A stretch of DNA of 37,500 nt from Prorocentrum cordatum (GCA_963575745.1 CAUYUJ010017972.1:1-37500), one strand, 5' to 3'. Positions 1 to 9,778 are shown, numbered from the stretch's first letter. The notes: a model not told the origin generated them from the sequence alone. Translations and numbers: made by a program.

Positions 1-104
1 CTCATCCTCCTCCTCCTCCTCCTCCTCCTCCTCCTCCTCCTCCTCCTCCTCCTCCTCCTTCTCCTCCTCCTCCTCCTCCTCCTCCTCCTCCTCCTCCTCC
101 TTCC
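1..104. repeat. (CTC)n trinucleotide array
   Basis: This is a nearly pure CTC/TCC run broken by a CAT near the start and a few TTC units. It is cut by the window edge, so the array probably continues to the left. The bases from 105 to about 245 are pyrimidine-rich filler with no gene. Confidence 0.97.
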
Positions 105-249
105 TCCGCGCCTCCATCGGTACCATCTTCCTTGCAATCCCCCCTCCCCTTCCTCACTCTTATTCTTCCCTATTCATCCCCCCCACACCGTCTCCTCCGC
201 CTTCCTCCCTCCCTCCATCCCCCACCCCATCCATCTCCCTCCTCCTCAT

Positions 250-897
<648 letters not shown>

Positions 898-1225
898 GCC
901 TCCCCCTCCTCACACATCCTTCCCCATCCTCCCTCCCCTCCCGCACCACGCATACACACCTCATCACAACTCCCCCCCAAACCCTGGAATCCATGAAGAT
1001 CTGGGTCGACCTCCCCACGAGAAAAAAAACTCGCCCCCTGGACCTGCCCTAGGGGGAATTATGACCCCAGTGTCGAGGCGGATCCAGAGGAGGCCACGCG
1101 GGGCGCCCACCCGAAAGGGCAAAACCCACACCAGATTCAATGGTCAGTGCTCCCCCAAAACAGTGCGCTTGCACCGAAAGATTCCCCCTTGGTCGTTAAG
1201 CCACGGGCCTGCGCTTCCAGAAATC
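898..1225. other. GC-rich spacer, no gene seen
   Basis: This is non-repetitive C-rich and then mixed sequence. Short open frames exist but none shows a recognisable motif or a persuasive start. Confidence 0.6.
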
Positions 1226-1445
1226 CGACCGATGGCCGCCTGTGAGCGCCCGTGACAAACCCGTGCACTGCCTGGCGCTTCCGGCGTTTCGCCCAATGGC
1301 GGCCCGCCGAAGCGTCGTGGTCGCCCCGCGCTCTGACCGGTGCGCCCCAATGGCCACCCGTGGCCGCCCCGCGCGCTGGCTGGCATGTCCGGGTTGCCGC
1401 CCTGTGGCCGCCCGTGGCCGCCTCGTGGCAGCACAGTTTGCACCA
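1226..1445. repeat. Degenerate GC-rich tandem repeat of about 53-64 bp
   Basis: Blocks containing the core ATGGCCGCC or a variant recur near 1231, 1295, 1349 and 1403, together with related GCGCTTCC and CCGTGGCCGCC segments. The copies have diverged. Several overlapping frames stay open here because the repeat is about 70% GC, and they are not taken as genes. Confidence 0.55.
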
Positions 1446-2116
1446 CAGAGCTTGCGCCCCACATCGGCCACCTCGTCGCGGGCACCATGAGGAGTGTTCT
1501 CGGTCCCTGCGCGTTCACAGCAGAAGATATCGGAAATGTCCCTGTAAAGGGGCCTAGACCCCATGTTCGGTGCGACCTTGGCGCTCTCGCGCGTGACTTT
1601 CCAAAACGACTTTCTCTTGGGAACCTCCGCGTGACCTTCCATGGGCTTTTGCAATGCGGCAGGGGGCCTCGATCACCACCATGCTCTCAGGCGGCCTCGT
1701 GAGCCGCCTTGAAGGTCCCAGGGGCCAACTTACGCATGCTCGTTTAATTCTCCGCTTTCTATCTAGAGTGCATCCAAAATGGCACAAGAACCGCCAAAGT
1801 CGCCACAAAACGGCCACCAAGGCCCCACGACTAAAACAACAGCAAAAAAAACTGACAAGAGGCCCCAACGGCCTCTGGCAAACGACCCAGGCACGGTCGC
1901 CGGATGGGCCGAGGGGATGGCCACCAGGTAGCGCACACATTCTTACTATGCGCTTCGCGCACGCTTCGGTTCTAGCAAGCACCCACCCTCGGCAACGACA
2001 CAACACACACACACACGCACACACACATACCAGCCAACCAGCAGGAGGTGGGGGGGTCCGACCTCCAACGCCTCAACATGTTCGAGTATCGGGCCTTCCT
2101 CGGTGGCAACGACGAT
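1446..2116. other. Unassigned spacer with a short CA array
   Basis: No convincing gene. An imperfect (CA)n run lies at about 2000-2028. A minus-strand frame of about 156 codons covers 1554-2024, but it runs into the CA array and shows no domain-like segment. Confidence 0.5.
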
Positions 2117-2200
2117 GACGACAACGATGACGACGACGAGGACGAGGATGAGGACGACGCAACGTCGCCGACGATGACGACGAGGGAAAGGAGGAGGAAG
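2117..2200. repeat. (GAY)n trinucleotide array
   Basis: Imperfect GAC/GAT/GAG repeats that read as poly-acidic in one frame and polyserine on the opposite strand. They lie just downstream, in the minus-strand sense, of the retroelement-like remnant. Confidence 0.9.
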
Positions 2201-2469
2201 TGCGAGGCCATGAAAGGGTAATGGGTTGGAAGATTGTGGCGTAGTGGGAACCTCGTGGGACGGGGTAACGTGCGTTTCCTGAGCCCCCCTTTTGGCCTTC
2301 CTCGAGCAGTCGAGGAAGTGTCACGGGACATCTCTGTCATGAAGCACTTTGTGCGATCTTCGAGCCGTATTGGGCCCGCCGATCTACGCGGCAATGCTCC
2401 GCGCGCCAGCGCGAAGCCTTACAAGTGGCGGGACATGCGCGCCTCGAAACCCCCGCGCTGCCGCTCTCA

Positions 2470-4912
2470 ACGGCACGCGGTCGGTGCATCGCCGCCCTCG
2501 CCGAAGGGCGGAGTCGAAGCTGGAGATAGAGCTCGCGCCGGGAGCGACGACAGCGCGAATGCGCGCTGGCCGCTGAACGCCCGCTCCGCTACCGTTGCGA
2601 GCGCAGTTCTGAAGCGCCCCGTCATTGCCCGCCCCGCGAGAGAGATCCCCACGCTGCCCTGACGCCCATGCGCCGGGGACACGGGACGGCATGCGGCGCG
2701 CAAGCATCGCGCCGAGGAGCGCGGCGCAGTGCGCCGGCGAGCGGAGCGGGGCAGGGCCTGCGCGCGGGCGACGCGGGCGGGCCCCCGCGCGCAGCTGACG
2801 CGCCGTTCCTTAGTCTCGACGCACATGACGCCTCCACTTCCGCTGCGCGCCAAGTGCCCCGCTCGCCTAGAGAGGCGACGACAGCTGCGAGACATCTGGC
2901 CTGGAGACGCGGATCGGCGCGTAAACCGCGGCGGACCCCCGCCGTCAGGACACAGCGTGGACCCAGCAAGGAGCTCCCGGAAGGCCCCGCTGAGGTCTGC
3001 GACGCCATCGCCATGACTACTCATGCGGCTCGGGACCGTGCGCGGCGATAGAGTCCCAGATGCGACCTGCGGCGCAGCACTGCCCAGCCAATGGAGCCAA
3101 AGGCGAGGGCGAGAACTGGTCGCCGCAGCAGCGGCCCTCGGCATGCGCGGCGGTGCTGGCACGGCCCAGCGCGCGCTCGAGAGCGGGGCGGGCACGCGTC
3201 CGCCACCCAGCGGAAGACGGCCCAGGACCCATGCAAGCACGGGCCAGCAGTGGCAGCGGGAAGACATCCCGATGACGCGCGTCGCCTGGCGGAAAGCGGC
3301 GACCGCCGCCAGCAGAGCGAGCAGCGCCGTTATCGCCCACGCGGGCCCGCGGAGACGCGGGCGGCGGCTAGCCACGCCAGCCGACCGCCCAGGGGGCCGT
3401 TAGCAATTGCCGCCTGCGGCTCCGGCGCCTCCGCCCGCGACCACCACCGCCCCCGCGCCCCCTACCCCAGCGGCCCTCGCCAGGCGCGCGAGGGTCTCCG
3501 CCAGCAAGGGCACGCTCCTCGCGCGCCTGGCGTCTCTCCTTTGCCACCGCCACCTCGCACTGCCACGCGCCGCGCCGAGCAGACGCGCGCCGAGCCGTCG
3601 AGCTCCAGCGACCCCATCAAAACGGCCCGCTACGCCGCGCCCGTCTCGCCAGGCGCGACTAGGCGCTGGTTGCGCTCCTCCTTCACTTGAATGGCGCGAG
3701 CCACCAGCTCTGGGTGAGCAAGGTTCGTGGTGGTCGTACGTCATCGATGTCTCCAGCACCGCGCACGGCACGCGATGGATCTCCATGCAAGGCGCCTCGA
3801 GCCCCAAGCCTGTCTCCGTCGGCCACCTATGGTGATGGGCAGGCGGCGTCCCTACCCGATGCGCCATGCACTGCAGCGCCCACAGCAGCGCGCGAGGCCC
3901 GCGGACGGGCCAGTCCGCCCACGGAGCGGTCGAGCGGAAGTCCGTGCCTCACGCCACGGGCGCCCTGCACCACCGCGTGGCTGAGGGCGTCGCCGCCTGG
4001 GGAGGGCGCCACGACTGCCGCCCCGGCAGCGACGGGCGCCGCGCCTGGAAATCAGGGCGCCGCCGCCGCGGCCAGCGCGGCCGCGGACGCCGCCGGGGCC
4101 GCGGTGAGCGCGAGGGCCCCTCCCTTCGCAGGCGCCGCGGCGGCAGTGGGGAGGGGCAGCGCCAGCGGGCGCTCCGCCAGCGGTGCCGCCCAGGGCTGCC
4201 GCCACGGAGCCAAGCCCCCCCAGCCACCAGGGCCGCCAGGATCGCCGCGGGCGTCGGGGCGGCCGCAACGCCGGCAGAGGCGGGCCCGACAGCGCGGCCG
4301 CCGACGTTCGGCACCCCCGCCCGCCCGGGCGCCGCGAGGCCGAAGCGGGCGCAGGCCCGGCGCGCCGCGTCTGTCAGGGACGCCGAATACCGCGCTGCAG
4401 GTGTCCAGGCGAAGGTGCCGCCAGCAGCACCGTTGGGCAGCAGGTCCAAGTAGCGAAAAGGGACCGTTCCGATCACCTTCGCCCCCGTCCACCGTAACGA
4501 CCGAGACGAAACTTGGCGTGGCCTGGTTGACCACCACGACAACGCGGTCGTGAACGATGTCGCGGCCGCCGACGTTGTAGACTACGCCCGGGAAACCCCA
4601 CACCTGCACGTCCGCCGCGGCGAGCGACGCGTGCAACGGCGTCGCTGGGGCCGCCATCAAGGATGGGCGAGCGCCCGCTGCCTCAAGGCCTCCCCTCTCG
4701 CCCCCGCTGGACTGCGCCAGCCCGCGTGCGCTCCGCAGCCGACAGGCTACCAGGGTGCCCGCCGCGCCGGCAGCCGCGCTGGCGACCAGGACGCAGAGGC
4801 CCCCGAGCAGCAGGACCGTGCCTGTGGGGCCTTGCTGGGTGCCTCCCCGCAGCCCCGAGCAGTCGCAAGTGGAGGTCGGGAGGTCGGGGCACGTGAGCGT
4901 GTCAGCGCCCCT
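2470..4912 (-). pseudogene. Decayed retroelement-like polyprotein remnant
   Basis: Read from 4912 downwards, this strand has protein-like patches in changing frames. A cysteine-containing stretch (CPDLPTSTCDC) is followed by a long hydrophobic segment (about 4770-4820), then VYNVGGRDIVHDRVVVVV (about 4540-4600). After a frameshift at about 4486 comes IGTVPFRYLDLLPNG. Further down are ELVARAIQVKEERNQR (3660-3710), AKERRQAREERALAG leading into an Arg/Gly-rich tract (about 3440-3553), RDVFPLPLL (about 3255-3285), and DLSGAFRELLAGS (about 2950-3000). The layout resembles the coding part upstream of reverse transcriptase in dinoflagellate retroelements, but that likeness is from memory. I see no reverse transcriptase catalytic motif downstream. 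Several frameshifts and stops make it non-functional. It could instead be an exon-intron gene whose frame changes are introns; the lack of clear splice borders argues against this. Confidence 0.5.
4487..4912 (-). CDS. Best-preserved open segment of the retroelement-like remnant (membrane segment plus conserved block)
   Basis: An uninterrupted frame begins after a TAG at 4913-4915. It reads a cysteine-containing stretch, a hydrophobic segment of about 25 residues beginning GTVLLLGGLCVLVAS and ending in CRLR, a short linker, and then WGFPGVVYNVGGRDIV with a valine-rich strand. The only in-frame ATG is at 4655-4657, inside the open stretch, so the true start is unknown. The segment ends at a G5 run where dropping one base would join it to the next open frame. 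The transmembrane call rests on composition alone. Confidence 0.5.
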
Positions 4913-4925
4913 CTAACGGGGACTC

Positions 4926-5055
4926 CACTAACGGGCACTTTGGCCAGTGACCTGTGAACCCAATCCTCCCCGTTGTGGGCAACGCTTCAATACCAGAAAG
5001 AGGCCATCCCTAAAGCGGCAACAGTTGGCAATTTTCCAAGAAGTGCCCGTTAGTG
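4926..5055. mobile_element. 130-bp MITE-like element with 15-bp perfect terminal inverted repeats
   Basis: CACTAACGGGCACTT at 4926-4940 is exactly the reverse complement of AAGTGCCCGTTAGTG at 5041-5055. The interior shows no open frame of note. It lies within 15 bp of the upstream end of the minus-strand retroelement-like frame. Confidence 0.75.
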
Positions 5056-5080
5056 AGTACCCGCTACGGTGCCGCTGAGC

Positions 5081-5280
5081 TCGGGGGCGGCCAAGAGGGC
5101 GGCGTCCAAGAGGGGGGGGCGAAAATCATGGCCGGCGGCAAGTGCGCGGCCCGGGGGGGGGGGGCCAGGAACGTAATGAAATAAGAAGAGGTGCCATGAA
5201 ATGAAATCTGAGGAAAGATCATGGCCCGCGCCATGATGTCCACCCCCCCTAGTCATCACCCCCCTCTTTGCCGCCCCCGA
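5081..5280. mobile_element. Foldback element of about 200 bp with nested palindromes
   Basis: TCGGGGGCGGCCAAGAGGG at 5081-5099 pairs with CCCCTCTTTGCCGCCCCCGA at 5261-5280 with one mismatch. Inside is the short palindrome ATCATGGC-CCGC-GCCATGAT near 5217-5236. A G12 run sits at 5153-5164. Confidence 0.65.
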
Positions 5281-5465
5281 TGAGTGAGCATGGGCTCGCA
5301 CTGGCAAGCCGCGCACGCCACCGACGAGGCGCGAGACGCCCGGAGGGCGACGCGAGTCCGTCCGATCTGTCGCACACGCTCAGCGTTCAGCTGCGAGAAC
5401 TACCATATGCAAAGAGCGACGGCCGTCCCATCTATTGCACCACGCAGGGCGCACCTCGAGAGTGA
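5280..5465 (+). CDS. Small open frame, unknown product (62 codons)
   Basis: An ATG at 5280 directly follows the right arm of the foldback element. The product has a basic N-terminal third and then SDLSHTLSVQLRELPYAKSD, which has the mixed composition of a real protein. I do not recognise a family. A second plus-strand frame (ATG at 5290) overlaps it, and only one of the two can be the main product. Low confidence. Confidence 0.2.
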   Translation: MSEHGLALASRARHRRGARRPEGDASPSDLSHTLSVQLRELPYAKSDGRPIYCTTQGAPRE

Positions 5466-6189
5466 AAATGCCCACTGTTCGAGGCCCATGCTGGCAAACA
5501 CATTTCTTTTAACGATAATCCCTCGACGTTGGAAGTCTGCACCCCGACAGGAAAACGTAAGCAAGATGAAGACTTCTAGAGGCTCTCGAGGATCTCTTAG
5601 ATCGGCGCTGGACAACCCCTCCCTGGGGCGCGGGGCGCGCCAGGAGTGTCTAACGACGATCCGAGAAATCCACACGGACCTCCGAAATTTGATGATTGAA
5701 CAGATGTTGTTTTCTTCGACCCCCTCCTCGCTCTGCCTCCAGCTTCCTTCTCCAACTCCCTCCACTCCCTCCACCCCCACCCCCTCCATCTCCCTCCTCG
5801 TCACTCCTTCCTCCCCCTCCTGCCTCCTCCTCCTCCCCCCACACGGCCCTCATCCTCACCACAACTCTCCCCCTGCCGCCTGGAAACGTGACGAGGCGGA
5901 CCAGGAGCGCGTTGATCAGCGCCTGCCCCCCCCCCGCCCGTCGCCCGCCCCTGGTCAGTCGTCCCACCATTTCTGCCCCCGCGGCACCCACCGGGGGGGG
6001 GGGGGGGGGCGTAGATGGCGAGCCGGCGGAAGGAGCAACGGTAGAGGAGAACAACTGGTGGGTACTCCATTCCCCCTCACCCCAAGTTCGAAGGTGTCAC
6101 GCGGTCACGCGCGTGAAGACTGCAGTAGAAGCGCAACTCATCAGAGCCACCGCCAACTTCGATCATCGGAATGGAGGGGGGAACATTGA
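5290..6189 (+). CDS. Long open frame of unknown function (299 codons)
   Basis: The frame opens at ATG 5290. The first 140 or so codons are not repetitive and the first 45 have strongly GC-rich third positions, as expected for a gene in a GC-rich genome. From about 5730 on it runs through a pyrimidine-rich Pro/Ser/Leu tract and a G17 run, which look like low-complexity DNA rather than coding sequence. An opposite-strand frame at 5400-5804 is equally open. No domain recognised. It may be a real N-terminal exon followed by non-coding DNA, or chance. Confidence 0.2.
   Translation: MGSHWQAAHATDEARDARRATRVRPICRTRSAFSCENYHMQRATAVPSIAPRRAHLESENAHCSRPMLANTFLLTIIPRRWKSAPRQENVSKMKTSRGSRGSLRSALDNPSLGRGARQECLTTIREIHTDLRNLMIEQMLFSSTPSSLCLQLPSPTPSTPSTPTPSISLLVTPSSPSCLLLLPPHGPHPHHNSPPAAWKRDEADQERVDQRLPPPRPSPAPGQSSHHFCPRGTHRGGGGGRRWRAGGRSNGRGEQLVGTPFPLTPSSKVSRGHAREDCSRSATHQSHRQLRSSEWRGEH
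5735..5865. repeat. Pyrimidine-rich CTCC/CCT low-complexity tract
   Basis: Irregular TCC/ACTCC/CCCCT repeats on the plus strand. Confidence 0.8.
5993..6009. repeat. G17 homopolymer
   Basis: Seventeen consecutive G. Similar runs are at 12240-12260 and 16083-16099. Confidence 0.95.
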
Positions 6190-6207
6190 CAGATGAATGT
6201 GGCCTGA

Positions 6208-6528
6208 GTGCTCGCTAAGTGTTGCCCGAGACCTGTATGTGCGTTGTTCCACTCAATGTATGCGAATGTTGCTCGGGAATTGTATGTTGTTGGACTTTCT
6301 GTCGCCCAACAGGTGCTGCAAGAGACAACAGGAAAAGAGACCGAACAACAGTTTTCACCAGAACTGGGCCTCTGCTGGGATGGTGTCCACCGTAACGCCT
6401 TTGAGCTTGGGGTGCAGACCTCTCTGGATAACCGAGGTAGGTCTTTAGAACCCCCCCAGCAGTGGAAACTCATTGTCCGTTCGACACCCTTATTGGCGAG
6501 CTGGGGTCCCACCAACAATGGAAAATAA
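6208..6528 (+). CDS. Hypothetical open frame (about 106 codons)
   Basis: The frame reads varied, non-repetitive protein including NVARELYVVGLSVAQQVLQE and ELGLCWDGVHRNAFELGVQ, with plausible amphipathic helices. The DNA at 6221-6246 and 6270-6295 is a diverged 49-bp-spaced direct repeat (variants VARDLYV and VARELYV in different frames). Another diverged direct repeat (AGCAGTGGAAA / AACAATGGAAA) lies at about 6445-6535. No family recognised, and the 5' end is unclear. It could be a coding exon or the relic of one. Confidence 0.3.
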   Translation: MLAKCCPRPVCALFHSMYANVARELYVVGLSVAQQVLQETTGKETEQQFSPELGLCWDGVHRNAFELGVQTSLDNRGRSLEPPQQWKLIVRSTPLLASWGPTNNGK

Positions 6529-6565
6529 CTTTTTTCTCCGCGGCACCCGCCGCGCAACAACGACA

Positions 6566-6715
6566 GAGGGGGGGCAGGGGGAGGGGGAGGGGGAGGGGGA
6601 GTGGGAGGAGGAGGAGGAGGGGGAGGAGGAGGAGGAGGAGGAGGAGGAGGAGGAGGAGCAGGAGGAGCAGGAGGAGGAGGAAGAAGAGGAGCAGGAGGAG
6701 GGGGCGGAGTTCGCT
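6566..6715. repeat. (GGA)n / (GGGGGA)n array
   Basis: A G-rich hexamer block (GGGGGA) passes into (GGA)n and then an AGG/GCA mixture. It reads as polyglutamate or polyglycine on plus and polyleucine on minus, which is a by-product of the repeat. Confidence 0.95.
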
Positions 6716-6744
6716 CCCCGCCGAAAGAAACAAGGAGAGGGTCC

Positions 6745-7191
6745 TCAAAACTGCAGACGCAGCGGGGTCACGCTGGAGATCACGGGACTTCGCGCCTGGG
6801 GCTCCCGAGGCCGTCGAGATTCGATCCAGGACGCAAGCGATGCCAGCATGAGCCCCGTGTGGGCGAATCGGGGTCCAGGGGGGGGCACGCGGCCGACGGC
6901 TTTGAGGCTGCAGAGCGGGCTTCGCAAATGCACGGCTCCACGGAACGCAGCGTGCTCGTTGGCAATAGCTCGCTGCACGGCCAGCAAGACGTCAGAGGCT
7001 CGGAACGAAATTCGACCCCTCGGAACGCTCACGACACGGGTGCCCGGTGGTAGAGGAGCAAGGGTGGGCCCTGGCTGGTTGCCTCCGCCAGCCTTGACGG
7101 CACGTGGACAAGCCCAGGCGAAAGCACGGGCGAAAGCCAAGGACAGGACCGAACATCTTCCAGCTGCAGTTGCGGCAAAGGCGCGAGTCAC
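6745..7191 (-). CDS. Ambiguous open region, possible coding remnant
   Basis: The minus frame contains GTRVVSVPRGRISFRASDVL and then LAVQRAIANEHAAFRGAVHL, protein-like and non-repetitive. Two plus-strand frames are also open here. One of them (7098-7412) contains IFQLQLRQRRESRLEKKRAA, a potential short coiled coil. I cannot decide the strand. GC-rich composition lowers the stop-codon rate, so chance openness is possible. Confidence 0.2.
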   Translation of the reverse strand: MTRAFAATAAGRCSVLSLAFARAFAWACPRAVKAGGGNQPGPTLAPLPPGTRVVSVPRGRISFRASDVLLAVQRAIANEHAAFRGAVHLRSPLCSLKAVGRVPPPGPRFAHTGLMLASLASWIESRRPREPQARSPVISSVTPLRLQF

Positions 7192-7587
7192 GATTGGAAA
7201 AGAAGAGGGCGGCCGCGGAGGAGGAGGGAGGGGGCCAGGCAGGCCCGACCGTCGAGAGTCGACGGGGCAGTGGCGCGCGGGCTGCCTCAGGCACCAGGGG
7301 TCTGGTGTTACGTGCAGGTGCCAGGCGGGCTCTGGGTAACATAAACGATAAAGGAAAGCCCGGACCGAACCTGAGAGATTATCAAACTGACGGCTCGATC
7401 ATATCGTCATGACTGACCCGACCACGCGACTGCCCGCAGCAATCCGCCCCCCTCCATCTTCTTTCCTCATCGAATCTCATTGCGAAAGAGAGCATCCAGC
7501 GTGCATCTATAGAGCCCGGCTGAGACCGCTGCCGCGTCAGCGCCATTTTCCCTGCCCATGCACCTCTGATGTGCACGGCGTTGTTTG

Positions 7588-7588
<1 letters not shown>

Positions 7589-7636
<48 letters not shown>

Positions 7637-7708
7637 GTATGTGTACATACACACATACATACAGACAGACATACAGACAGACAGACGGACGGACGGACGG
7701 ACAGAGGT

Positions 7709-7783
<75 letters not shown>

Positions 7784-7790
7784 CACTTGT
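7589..7790. repeat. Compound microsatellite: (CT)n, (ACAT)n, (ACAG)n
   Basis: (CT)n at about 7589-7630, a short ACAT run, and then a long ACAG/GACA array interrupted by GGAC units at 7684-7701. It abuts the left inverted arm of the element at 7797. Confidence 0.95.
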
Positions 7791-7796
7791 ACAGAT

Positions 7797-8688
7797 ATAT
7801 CTATATATATAGGTCTCAGCACGCACCATGAATCCCCCTTTTCTCTTGGAAGATGCCAAGAGAAAAAAGGGGGCAGAAGGCGCGCGCTGCAACCGTAAAG
7901 GAAGAAGTGTGGCAGAAAGGTTGGTTGTGTGATGGAGAAGACAGGTGTGGAGTATCGGGTGGAGCGTTGGGGACGGAGGGTGTGGAATACCGGATGGTGT
8001 GTTGGAGACGGAGGGAGTGGAGTACAAGGGTATTGTCAAGTTCAGCGTGGGGAGGGAGCCTGTGGAGTATCGGGTGGTGTGTTGGAGACGGAGGGTGTTG
8101 AGTACTGGATGGTGTGTTGGAGACGGAGGGAGTGGAGTACAAGGGTATTTTCAAGTTCAGCTTGGGGAGGGAGCCTGTGGAGTATCGGGTGGTGTGTTGG
8201 GGACGGAGGGTGTGGAATACCGGATGGTGTGTTGGAGACGGAGGGAGTTGAGTAGAAGGTTATTTTCAAGTTCAGCTTGGGGAGTGAACCTGTTGAGTAT
8301 CGGGTGGTGCGTTGGAGACGGAGGGAGTTGGGTAGAAGGTTATTTGCAAGTTCAGCTTGGGGAGGGAGCCTGTGGAGTATCGGGTGGTGCGTTGGAGACG
8401 GAGGGTGTTGAGTACTGGATGGTATGTTGGAGACGGAGGGAGTGGAGTAGAAGGTGATCTTTTAAGTTCAGCTTGGGGAGGGAGCCTATGGAATATCGGG
8501 TGGTGTGTTGGAGACGGAGGGTGTTGAGTACTGGATGGTGTGTTGGAGACGGAGGGCCCGTAAAGTCTGCCAAGAATGAGCCTCAAAATGAAGTCCGAAA
8601 ACCGTAGGGATCATATATGCTTTCATATATAACGTTGAGAAAGGAGGGGTCGTGGTGCGTGCTGAGGGCTATATATATATACACACAT
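7797..8688. mobile_element. Inverted-repeat element enclosing a minisatellite
   Basis: The left arm (about 7797-7845) carries CTCAGCACGCACCATGAATC next to a TA run. The right arm (about 8635-8688) is its imperfect reverse complement, GGTGCGTGCTGAGGGCTATA. Arms of roughly 40-50 bp flank the whole minisatellite. Just inside the left arm a hairpin pairs CCCCCTTTTCTCTTGG with CCAAGAGAAAAAAGGGGG (7835-7873). No transposase frame is visible inside, so it would be non-autonomous. TA-rich ends on both sides make a target duplication impossible to read. Confidence 0.6.
7920..8560. repeat. Minisatellite of about 116 bp (80+36 bp higher-order)
   Basis: The segment TGGAGTATCGGGTGGTG starts near 7945, 8061, 8176, 8292, 8372 and 8487, giving spacings of 116, 115, 116, 80 and 115. 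Each full unit holds two related submotifs, GTTGGAGACGGAGGG, about 36 bp apart, and the 80-bp unit lacks one of them. The reading frames seen across it are products of the repeat. Confidence 0.9.
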
Positions 8689-8819
8689 ATGATCCCAGGT
8701 CGAGAGTTCACAGGCCCCGTTCCCCCCCCCTTGATAGCATAGGCCCCAGGGTTCCACAGGCCCCCCCAGATGGGATGGGGAGGGGGACGCCGACGCCGAC
8801 GCCGACGCCAATCCAATAT

Positions 8820-8925
8820 GCAGTGAGGGGGAGGGGGGCTCGATGCCATCCGTATGCATTGGAGGGGGACTCGATCCCACATGCATTGTTGGGGGAGGGG
8901 GGGGGGTCAACCCCGGATCATATAT
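8820..8925. repeat. Three diverged units of about 30 bp, ATGCA + G-run + CTCGATCCCA
   Basis: ATGCAGTGAGGGGG, ATGCATTGGAGGGGG and ATGCATTGTTGGGGG start successive units, most followed by a CTCGAT(C/G)CCA-like segment. A short (GACGCC)n run precedes at about 8790-8810. Confidence 0.6.
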
Positions 8926-8939
8926 CTACACCTCTTTTC

Positions 8940-9125
8940 TGCCTCCCGCCCCTTGGCGGCGAGCCCAGAACTTCTCAGAAGGCTCGGGAAGGCCTCGGGC
9001 CTTCTGAGAAGTTCCTAAAGCCCTCCCCGAGAACACGGAAAACCTCTCGGAAGGCCGAGGAGGCTCGAGACGCCCCCGCCGCCTCCCGAGAAGGCCTGCT
9101 CCCTCTCGCCTCCCCCCCCCGGGCG
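8940..9125. repeat. CTTCTGAGAAG-type hairpin-rich repeat (copy 1)
   Basis: Short dyads such as CTTCTCAGAAGG, CTTCTGAGAAG and CTCTCGGAAGG recur, ending in CCTTCTC-like pyrimidine DNA. The text matches 15865-16330 in order: GGCGGCGAGCCC, dyads, GAACACGG or GAGACACAGAG, AACCTCTCGGAAGG, then CTTCTCC. It is a dispersed repeat family. Confidence 0.6.
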
Positions 9126-9404
9126 CGCCGCCGATCCAGCTCGATGCGGTGTGGTGTCGGCTATGTGGTAACCAACGAGTCCGAAGGCCAAAACGCTCAT
9201 CCCCAGGACGAAAGTTTTCTCCTCTTGGACCCGGAACGACGGTGTGAAGTCTTGAGCAGACCCGCATGAGATAACCGCCGTCGGATCTCACGAAGCTCGC
9301 GCGGATCCAAATGTGGTTTTGGTGTTTGTTTCGGTGGATCAGATTTCCGTCCGTACGGATCCGATTTCGGATTAGCTGGATCCGTGTCCGGTCTTATTTT
9401 TTAC

Positions 9405-9480
9405 GGCGGATCCGATTTCTACCCTGTTTTAAACTTATATTATTAAATTAAACCAGGGGACCGGAAGAAATCGGATCCGC
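9405..9480. mobile_element. Short foldback with GGATCCGATTTC arms
   Basis: GCGGATCCGATTTCT at 9405 and AGAAATCGGATCCGC ending at 9480 are exact inverted repeats. Pairing continues imperfectly (TTTTAAACTT / AAATTAAACC) toward an AT-rich loop. Further GGATCC-containing variants lie upstream at about 9280-9395, so the foldback sits at the end of a small cluster. Confidence 0.65.
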
Positions 9481-9654
9481 GGACCCCGCAAACCGCCCGT
9501 GTTAAGATTCTATGGGGGAGGGGGGTTCGGTAATCAACTTTCCGCGATGGGCCCTGCCATCCGGCGCTCCGACGTTTCCGAGGCGCGGGCACCCGGACAT
9601 CTCGACTCCTCCTCCGGTGATGGGCCTGTCGTCCACCACCACCGCAAGAGGTTG

Positions 9655-9778
9655 GAGGGGGGAAGGAGGTGGAGGACGAGGAGGAGGAGGGCGCAGAGGA
9701 GAGGGAGAAGGAGGAGGAGGAGGTGGTGGAGGAGGACCCCCTCCCCCTCCAACTTATGGTGGTGGTGGTGGTGGTGGA
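9655..9778. repeat. GGA/GAA purine array followed by (GGT)n
   Basis: Irregular GGA/GAG repeats at 9655-9735, then CCCCCTCC, then (GGT)7 at 9758-9778. Confidence 0.85.

Noticed and set aside
1775-1800. AAAATGGCACAAGAACC-like segment as a spliced-leader relic
   Set aside because: The match to the dinoflagellate spliced leader (CCGTAGCCATTTTGGCTCAAG) or its reverse complement is only a few bases, and no better match was found elsewhere.
7920-8560. CRISPR-like regular repeat pattern
   Set aside because: The unit is about 116 bp with no unique spacers; it is an ordinary minisatellite.
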